18,232 nt of DNA from Actinomycetota bacterium. GTDB taxonomy: Bacteria; Actinomycetota; Actinomycetes; JACCUZ01. Each line of letters starts with the position of its first letter. Position 1 is the first letter of the stretch. This document shows, piece by piece, positions 13,565 through 18,232 of the stretch. Where the stretch lies: positions 1 through 18,232 of the forward strand of contig JAVEDG010000300.1 of the NCBI GenBank assembly GCA_030841245.1, written 5' to 3'. The notes under the pieces are model-generated. The model was not told the DNA's origin and searched no databases. It worked only from the letters and a program-made list of their open reading frames with translations. The position numbers and the translations under genes are program-made.

Positions 13565-14167
13565 ATGTTCGTCCAGGTCATCCAGGGCAAGACACACGAC
13601 GCGGCCGCACTCAAAGCGGCAGGCGACCGGTGGATCGCCGAGCTGTCGCCCGGCTCACCAGGCTGGCTGGGCACCACGTCGGGCGTCACCGATGACGGCA
13701 CCTACCTGGCCATGGTCCGCTTCGACTCGGAGGATGCGGCGCGGCGCAACAGCGACCGACCCGAGCAGCACGACTGGTGGATGGAGACGTCCAAGCTGTT
13801 CTCGGGCGACGTCACGTTCCACGACTGCTCCGAGGTCGACCTGATGGACGGCGGGGGCTCGGACCAGGCCGGTTTCGTGCAGATCATGCAGGGCCGCGTC
13901 AGAGACGTGGCGCGGGTCCGTGAGCTGCAGGCCGAGATCAGCAAGCACCCCGGCTTCCGCCCCGACGTGCTCGGCGGGGTCGTCGGCATGCACGGCACCG
14001 ACGGCTTCACGATGGCGATCTACTTCGCCGACGAGAAGTCGGCCCGTGAGGGTGAGCAGGCCGAGCCGCCTGCCGAGCTGGCCCCCCTGTTCGAGGAGCA
14101 GATGTCCTTGATGGAGGACATGAGCTACTTCGACATCCGCGACCCCTGGCTGCGGTCCGCCGGCTGA
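13565..14167 (+). CDS. Two-copy ABM-like (dimeric alpha/beta barrel) protein
   Basis: A 200-residue cytoplasmic protein made of two related halves. Residues 2-95 start FVQVIQGKTHDAAAL and residues 104-196 start FVQIMQGRVRDVARV. Each then has a Gly-rich turn followed by a strand (DGTYLAMVRFDSEDAARR versus DGFTMAIYFADEKSAREG) and a closing strand with Asp (GDVTFHDCSEVDL versus MSYFDIRDPWL). This pattern is that of antibiotic-biosynthesis-monooxygenase-like or stress-responsive ferredoxin-like alpha/beta barrels, which normally dimerise; here one chain would supply both halves. Catalytic function is not evident, and many such proteins have no known reaction. Start is ATG 13565 with a strong ribosome site (AAAGGGAGG, 4 nt spacing). 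It has its own promoter and a short gap to the DUF3817 gene. Confidence 0.8.
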   Translation: MFVQVIQGKTHDAAALKAAGDRWIAELSPGSPGWLGTTSGVTDDGTYLAMVRFDSEDAARRNSDRPEQHDWWMETSKLFSGDVTFHDCSEVDLMDGGGSDQAGFVQIMQGRVRDVARVRELQAEISKHPGFRPDVLGGVVGMHGTDGFTMAIYFADEKSAREGEQAEPPAELAPLFEEQMSLMEDMSYFDIRDPWLRSAG

Positions 14168-14214
14168 CCACTGCGGACCGGCTCGGCCGCCGCGGCGGGC
14201 GGCGGCGCACGGGT

Positions 14215-14220
14215 TAGTGT
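14215..14220 (+). promoter_or_regulatory. -10 box (TAGTGT) of a probable leaderless DUF3817 transcript
   Basis: TAGTGT ends 6 nt before GTG 14227; no Shine-Dalgarno is present and no good -35 is seen. Confidence 0.45.
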
Positions 14221-14226
14221 GCTGCG

Positions 14227-14577
14227 GTGACTGAGGAACGGCGAGGGGCGGAGCACCTGTCCCGCGGCACGCTGATCCGCTACCGCGTGATGGCCTACGT
14301 CACCGGTGTGCTGCTGCTCGGCCTGGTGTTCGTGGCGATCCCCGAGCAGGTCTTCGGCAACGACGACACGCTCGTCGCCATCCTCGGGACCGCGCACGGC
14401 TACCTCTACATGGTCTACCTGGTCACGGCGTTCCTGCTGGCCTACCGGCTGCGCTGGTCCCTGACCCGCACGCTGCTCCTGCTGCTCGCAGGCACGGTGC
14501 CGTTCATGTCGTTCGTCGCGGAGCGCGCCGTCATGCGCCAGCTGTCCCGCGAGCAGGAGCTCACCCCGAGCGACTGA
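14227..14577 (+). CDS. DUF3817 membrane protein
   Basis: A 116-residue integral membrane protein with three hydrophobic helices at about 20-41, 48-70 and 77-98, and charged ends. The order RYRVMAYVTGVLLLGL, then a NDDTLVAILGTAHGYLYMVYLVTAFLLAYRLRW block with the conserved HG, is the DUF3817 (YdzA-like) pattern common in actinobacteria. Function unknown. The start GTG 14227 was chosen because a TAGTGT box lies 6 nt upstream and it leaves a usual-length N-terminus. It is convergent with SURF1 and the two coding regions overlap by 17 bp at their ends. That DUF3817 and SURF1 lie together in many actinobacteria is from memory and may point to a common role in the respiratory membrane. Confidence 0.88.
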   Translation: MTEERRGAEHLSRGTLIRYRVMAYVTGVLLLGLVFVAIPEQVFGNDDTLVAILGTAHGYLYMVYLVTAFLLAYRLRWSLTRTLLLLLAGTVPFMSFVAERAVMRQLSREQELTPSD

Positions 14578-15334
14578 GCTGGTCGTCGCGGCTCGCCACG
14601 GCGTCCTCCGCCTCGTCCTGGGCGGCGCGGCGCAGCACGGACCACCAGAAGAACACCGCGGCGCCCGCGAACAGCCACCACTGCAGTGCGTAGGCCAGGT
14701 TGCGCCACGGTGCGATGCCACCGCTGGGTGTGTGCGGTACCTCGGCCACGGGCGCCGGGAGATCGACCGGCTGTTGGCGGCTCGCCACCAGGTAGCCGTC
14801 GTAGAGCCGATCCGGGGAGTAGGGCCATGCGTCGAGCAGCAGCACGCTCGACACGTAGGGCACCTGGCCGCGGGGCAGCTCGGCGAGCGGGTCGACGGCG
14901 CTGTCGTCCTCGCTCTCGGAGGCCTCGACCACACCGGTCACCGTGACCGGTCCGCCGGGAACCCTGCTGGCCGCGACACCGGGCCTCGGCACCCAGCCCC
15001 GCACGACGGGCAGCACGCCGCGGTCCGTGCGCAGGGGCGTGACCACGAGCAGGCCGTCCGCTCCGGCGTGCTCTCGGTGCGGGACGAGCAGCTGGTGGGC
15101 GGCGTCGTACACCCCGCGCACCACCACGGCCCGGTTCGCGGCGGCGTCGCCCTGTCGGTGACCGGGGGTGAACACCCGGTCGAGGGGGACCGGGTGCGCC
15201 GTGGACACCGGTCCGGTGCGCGCCCGCTCGAAGCTGTCGAGCTGCCAGCGGCCGAGCCAGGTGAACGCGACCAGGACCAGGACGAGCAGGACGTGCCAGG
15301 CCAGCCAGCGGGGACGCAGCAGCAGCGAGAGCAC
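14561..15334 (-). CDS. SURF1 family cytochrome oxidase biogenesis protein
   Basis: A 257-residue protein with the SURF1 layout: one helix at each end (about 10-28 and 213-233) around an extracytoplasmic domain. The hallmarks are LGRWQLDSFERA after the first helix, VVRGVYD, VVRGWVPRPG, and NLAYALQWWLFAGAAVFFWW at the second helix. SURF1 proteins help insert haem a into cytochrome c oxidase subunit I. The C-terminal tail is acidic and short. The start GTG 15332-15334 follows TAGCGT by 6 nt, with no ribosome site, so a leaderless message is likely. It lies 47 bp behind the MFS-cNMP gene on the same strand and overlaps the end of the DUF3817 gene by 17 bp on the opposite strand. No oxidase subunit gene is in the window. 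Confidence 0.9.
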   Translation of the reverse strand: MLSLLLRPRWLAWHVLLVLVLVAFTWLGRWQLDSFERARTGPVSTAHPVPLDRVFTPGHRQGDAAANRAVVVRGVYDAAHQLLVPHREHAGADGLLVVTPLRTDRGVLPVVRGWVPRPGVAASRVPGGPVTVTGVVEASESEDDSAVDPLAELPRGQVPYVSSVLLLDAWPYSPDRLYDGYLVASRQQPVDLPAPVAEVPHTPSGGIAPWRNLAYALQWWLFAGAAVFFWWSVLRRAAQDEAEDAVASRDDQLSRSG

Positions 15335-15340
15335 ACCCCG

Positions 15341-15346
15341 ACGCTA
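15341..15346 (-). promoter_or_regulatory. -10 box (TAGCGT) of a probable leaderless SURF1 transcript
   Basis: TAGCGT ends 6 nt before GTG 15334. The same hexamer stands before the GNAT, MFS and ABM-like genes. No -35 is visible. Confidence 0.45.
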
Positions 15347-15381
15347 ACCGGGCGAGAACACATCGGGGGGCGCTGTCCGGG

Positions 15382-17016
15382 CTAGTCGTCGCTCTGGAAC
15401 TCGGGGTCGTGGTCCACCAGGCGTTCCCCGGCGATCGCGGAGGCGGTGCGCGAGGTGTTGGGGTGGCGGCTTACCGCGCCGAGGAAGTCGTCCCGCTCGA
15501 GCGCGTACAGGACGGTCGGCACGGTCACGGTCACCGTCGCCGTACGGGCGATGTTGTTCAGCAGGGCGATCTCGCCGACCCCGTCGCCGCGCCCGCGGAC
15601 GCCGAGCGGGCGGCCGTGCCGCGAGATGGCCAGCGACCCGTCCGCGATGACGTAGTAATGGTCTCCGGCGTCGCCCTCCCTGATGACCACGGCGCCGGGC
15701 TCGAGCGGCACCCGCTGCAGCGACGCGGCCAGGCCCTCGAGCGTCGGCGCCGGCAGGTCGCGGAAGAGCCGCAGTGAGCGCAGCAGCGCGATCTCGACGA
15801 CCGGGACGGTGACCGCAGAGTCGAGCCGTCGCAGCGGGCGCCAACCGACGAGGCCGACGAGCGGCAGCACAAGGGACACGCCGAGCAGGGCGCCGCGGTT
15901 GCCGGCGAAGGAGACCAGCAGCGGGACCAGGACGGAGCCGAGACCGAGCCCCGCCATCCACAGCCCCTCGACCAGGCCGAACACCCGGCCGATCACGTTG
16001 GCGGGGACGCTGCGCTGAAGCAGAGCCCGGGTGGCGACGTCGAACACCGAACGCCCGACGCCGATCGCGAGGACGGCGAGCACCGTGGTCGGCAGGCCCG
16101 GGGCGAAGGCCGCGGCCAGCAGACCAGCCGCGAGCACACCGCCGGAGAGCAGGATCGGCCTCCCGAGCTTGCGCCCCACCAAGGTCATCGCGACCGGACC
16201 AGCGAGCAGCCCACCGATCCCGTAGAACGTGTTCAGGTACCCCGCCCACGCCTGGCTCTGGTCGAGCACAGCGATCGCGAGCACCACGAAGAAGACGTCC
16301 AGCGCCCCCGCCACGACGCCCTCTGCGCTGAGCAGGGCGACGAGCAGCCGAGCCCGCCGGGAGTGCAAGAGCAGCCGGGCACCTTCGGCCAGCTGATCCC
16401 GTGGCGTTGCCTGGGCGGCGACGCCGATGGGGTGGGTGCGCAGGCCGGTGACCAGGGCGGCCGCGGCGAGTGCTGCCAGGCCTGCCGCCAGCACCGCGCT
16501 GCCGACGTCGAAGGCGCCAAGCAGCAGCCCGATGCCGAGACCGGCGGCGACGATGCCCGCACTCTCGACCCAGCCGATGACGACGTTGGCGGCGGTCAGC
16601 TCGTCGACCGAGCGGGCCAGCGCGGGCAGCAGCGCCGCCTGCGCCGGTCGGGTGGTCGTCACCAGCGTGGACGCGAAGACCGCTGCGGCGTAGGCGAGGT
16701 GGGCCTGGCCGGCCCAGATCGCCAGCGCGGTCCCGACGGTGGCGAGGCCCTGCAGCGCCAGGCCCAGGCGCAGCAAGGTCGTCGGCGGGTGGCGGTCGGC
16801 GAGTGTCGCGACCAGCGGGGCGGCGACCGCGGCGGGGACCAGCTGGGCCAGGGCGACCAGGCCAGCCGACCTGGCGCCGCCGCGGTCGAACGCGAACACC
16901 AGGACGGCGATCCACACGGCGTACTCGGAGGCGACGAACAACGCATAGGCCGCCACGACGCGCATGAGGGAGCCGTTGCGGGTGACCGTGCTCACCGCCA
17001 CCGGTCCCACCCTCAT
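15382..17016 (-). CDS. MFS transporter fused to a cyclic-nucleotide-binding domain
   Basis: A 544-residue fusion protein. Residues about 15-400 hold some 10-12 hydrophobic helices of the major facilitator superfamily, with the loop-2-3 type motif ATLADRHPPTTLLR near residue 70 and a long central loop. From about 415 to 520 there is a cNMP-binding beta roll: PGAVVIREGDAGDHYYVIADGSLAIS, then the phosphate cassette GEIALLNNIARTATV with E482 and R491, the residues expected to hold the ribose and the cyclic phosphate. Both are intact, so the domain may still bind cAMP or cGMP and could gate transport. The substrate is unknown. ATG 17016 was chosen because TAGCGT lies 7 nt upstream; GTG 17025 overlaps that box. 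Divergent from tesB with a shared 56-bp region. Confidence 0.88.
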   Translation of the reverse strand: MRVGPVAVSTVTRNGSLMRVVAAYALFVASEYAVWIAVLVFAFDRGGARSAGLVALAQLVPAAVAAPLVATLADRHPPTTLLRLGLALQGLATVGTALAIWAGQAHLAYAAAVFASTLVTTTRPAQAALLPALARSVDELTAANVVIGWVESAGIVAAGLGIGLLLGAFDVGSAVLAAGLAALAAAALVTGLRTHPIGVAAQATPRDQLAEGARLLLHSRRARLLVALLSAEGVVAGALDVFFVVLAIAVLDQSQAWAGYLNTFYGIGGLLAGPVAMTLVGRKLGRPILLSGGVLAAGLLAAAFAPGLPTTVLAVLAIGVGRSVFDVATRALLQRSVPANVIGRVFGLVEGLWMAGLGLGSVLVPLLVSFAGNRGALLGVSLVLPLVGLVGWRPLRRLDSAVTVPVVEIALLRSLRLFRDLPAPTLEGLAASLQRVPLEPGAVVIREGDAGDHYYVIADGSLAISRHGRPLGVRGRGDGVGEIALLNNIARTATVTVTVPTVLYALERDDFLGAVSRHPNTSRTASAIAGERLVDHDPEFQSDD

Positions 17017-17023
17017 GATCGGC

Positions 17024-17052
17024 ACGCTAGGGGAGCCTGCGCGGCATGTCAG
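17024..17052 (-). promoter_or_regulatory. Promoter of the MFS-cNMP gene
   Basis: On the minus strand CTGACA (17052-17047) and TAGCGT (17029-17024) are separated by 17 bp, close to consensus. The -10 ends 7 nt before ATG 17016, so the transcript would start at or near the start codon. Confidence 0.65.
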
Positions 17053-17062
17053 CCGACTGACA
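17047..17062. promoter_or_regulatory. Operator-like inverted repeat between the divergent genes
   Basis: TGTCAG-CCGA-CTGACA is a perfect palindrome with 6-bp arms. One arm is the -35 box of the MFS gene, the other touches the CACGAT -10-like box (17061-17066) of the thioesterase gene. A protein bound here would affect both directions. Confidence 0.45.
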
Positions 17063-17066
17063 CGAT
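17061..17066 (+). promoter_or_regulatory. -10-like box (CACGAT) of the thioesterase gene
   Basis: CACGAT ends 6 nt before GTG 17073; no ribosome site is seen, as expected for a leaderless message. A -35 is not obvious. Confidence 0.35.
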
Positions 17067-17072
17067 GACCCG

Positions 17073-17933
17073 GTGCCTTCCTCGATCGACCAGCTCGTGG
17101 CCCTGCTCGACCTCGAGACGATCGAGGACGGGCTCTACCGGGGCCGGCAGCCGGACACCGCGCTGCAGCGCGTCTTCGGCGGCCAGGTGGCCGGGCAGGC
17201 GCTGGTCGCTGCGACCCGCACGGTGCCCGAGCAGCGAGCGGTGCACTCGCTGCACGCCTACTTCCTGATTCCCGGCGACACGGCGGTGCCGATCGTGTAC
17301 GACGTGGAGCGGACCCGCGACGGCCGGTCGTTCAGCTCCCGGCGAGTGGTTGCCCGCCAGCACGGTCGGGCGATCTTCTCCATGTCGGCGTCGTTCCAGG
17401 TCCCCGAGACCGGCCTCGAGCACCAGGACGCGATGCCTTCCGCGCCCCCGCCCGAGGAGTGCCCGGAGCTGGGTGACCTGCTCGCGACGCTCTCCGGCCG
17501 CTCGCGCGACGAGTGGGACCGTGAGTGGTCGGCGCTGCAGGTGCGCTACGCCGGTGACTCGCGCACCGGCGGCGTGCTGCACGACCCCGAGCACCCGGCC
17601 GTCTCGCGGGTGTGGCTGCGCACCTCTGGGCGGATCGGCGACGACCCCTCGCTGCACGCGGCGGTGCTCACCTACGCCAGCGACCTGACCCTGCTCTCGG
17701 CCAGCGTGATCCCGCACGGCACCTACATCGGCGACCCTCGGCTGCAGCCCGCCTCGCTCGACCACGCGATGTGGTTCCACCGTGCCTTCCGGGCCGACGA
17801 GTGGCTGCTCTACGACCAGGTGTCGCCGTCGGCGTCCGGCGGGCGGGGGCTGGCCACCGGCCGGCTCTTCGCCGGCGACGGCCGGCTGGTGACGTCGGTT
17901 GTGCAGGAGGGCCTGGTGCGCTTCCGGGAGTAG
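17073..17933 (+). CDS. tesB: Acyl-CoA thioesterase II
   Basis: A 286-residue cytoplasmic enzyme that hydrolyses acyl-CoA to the free acid and CoA. It is a double hotdog protein: the first hotdog is about residues 5-110 (VFGGQVAGQALVAA, SLHAYFLIPGD, RDGRSFSSRRVVARQ), the second about 160-284 (YASDLTLLSAS, SLDHAMWFHR, GLATGRLF). The expected active-site set is complete, D204, S228 and Q278, at the same numbers as Asp/Thr/Gln of E. coli TesB, which also has 286 residues. The start is GTG 17073, six nt after a CACGAT box. It is divergent from the MFS-cNMP gene and convergent with the YbaK-like gene, with a 7-bp gap. It probably serves fatty-acid turnover; no other lipid gene is near. Confidence 0.93.
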   Translation: MPSSIDQLVALLDLETIEDGLYRGRQPDTALQRVFGGQVAGQALVAATRTVPEQRAVHSLHAYFLIPGDTAVPIVYDVERTRDGRSFSSRRVVARQHGRAIFSMSASFQVPETGLEHQDAMPSAPPPEECPELGDLLATLSGRSRDEWDREWSALQVRYAGDSRTGGVLHDPEHPAVSRVWLRTSGRIGDDPSLHAAVLTYASDLTLLSASVIPHGTYIGDPRLQPASLDHAMWFHRAFRADEWLLYDQVSPSASGGRGLATGRLFAGDGRLVTSVVQEGLVRFRE

Positions 17934-17940
17934 CCCCGGG

Positions 17941-18232
17941 TCAGGCGGCCGGGGCAGCCAGCCCGTCGACCACGTCAGCACCCGGGAGGTCGGCCAGGGC
18001 GGCACCGGGCAGCACGATCTTGGACCTCCGGACGCCGGACCCGACGACCACGAGCGGCTTCGCGACGACCGCCGCGTCGATGATGATCGGCCAGTCCGGC
18101 GGCAGCCCGATCGGGGTGATGCCGCCGTACTCCATGCCGGTCTGCTCCACTGCCTGGTCCATCGGGGCGAACGACGCCTTGCGGGCGGCGAGGCGGCGCC
18201 GGACGACTCCGTTGACGTCGGCCCGGGTCGTG
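17941..18232 (-). CDS. YbaK/EbsC family aminoacyl-tRNA deacylase, 5' end outside the window
   Basis: The C-terminal 96 residues of a minus-strand gene entering from the right edge; stop at 17941-17943. The fragment reads RADVNGVVRRRLAARKASF, then EYGGITPIGLPPDWPIIID and VVVGSGVRRSKIVLPG, which are the typical closing motifs of YbaK/EbsC-domain proteins: GGI(T/S)P, the GLP loop and the SG-R-SK strand. These enzymes remove wrongly attached amino acids from tRNA, most often Ala or Cys from tRNA-Pro. The N-terminal half with the catalytic Lys region is not in the window, so activity and subgroup cannot be judged. Convergent with tesB with 7 bp between the stops and no visible terminator. Confidence 0.88.
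   Translation of the reverse strand, partial: TTRADVNGVVRRRLAARKASFAPMDQAVEQTGMEYGGITPIGLPPDWPIIIDAAVVAKPLVVVGSGVRRSKIVLPGAALADLPGADVVDGLAAPAA

Noticed and set aside
15344..16915. 523-residue minus-strand frame within the MFS gene
   Set aside because: Arg-rich low-complexity translation in a different frame of the MFS-cNMP gene, which has clear domain motifs.

Overview
This window is high-GC DNA with actinobacterial hallmarks: a DUF2630 protein, a DUF3817 membrane protein next to SURF1, a response regulator very close to mycobacterial PhoP, many GTG starts, and several genes whose -10 box lies only 6-7 nt before the start codon. A Nocardioidaceae-like actinobacterium is my best guess, from protein style only; no marker gene is present.

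Layout. 1-1737 (minus): a GNAT acetyltransferase followed by an APH-fold phosphotransferase that runs off the left edge. 1860-4144 (plus): a secreted low-complexity protein and a KstD/fumarate-reductase-type FAD dehydrogenase. 4145-5657 (plus): a well-formed promoter with operator-like palindromes, a 69-aa ORF and a LacI-family regulator. 5658-6174 has no convincing protein gene. It holds a helically phased row of DnaA-box-like repeats, a palindrome-covered promoter and a strongly structured stretch ending in an 11-bp terminator stem, which together suggest an independent small RNA of about 190 nt. 6175-6405 (minus) is DUF2630.

6561-9347 (plus) is a flavin electron-transfer operon: a haem/FAD/NAD(P)H ferric-reductase-like membrane protein, an exported FMN-binding protein with the SGAT flavinylation motif, and the ApbE flavin transferase that would modify it. 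A convergent aldo/keto reductase follows (9355-10329, minus). 10499-13459 (plus) is a PhoP/PhoR-type two-component system with a membrane-anchored His/Met-rich DUF5666-like protein behind it. Direct repeats matching the mycobacterial PhoP consensus (TCACAGC-N4-TCACAGC) occur before the regulator and before that third gene, suggesting autoregulation and a local target.

13565-18232 is ordinary chromosome: a duplicated ABM-like protein, DUF3817 and SURF1 (convergent, overlapping), an MFS transporter fused to a cyclic-nucleotide-binding domain, a divergent TesB acyl-CoA thioesterase, and a partial YbaK/EbsC-type deacylase. I saw no transposons, tRNA, rRNA or CRISPR. The least explained parts are the 5.69-6.07 kb non-coding locus and the promoter/operator/small-ORF unit before the LacI gene.
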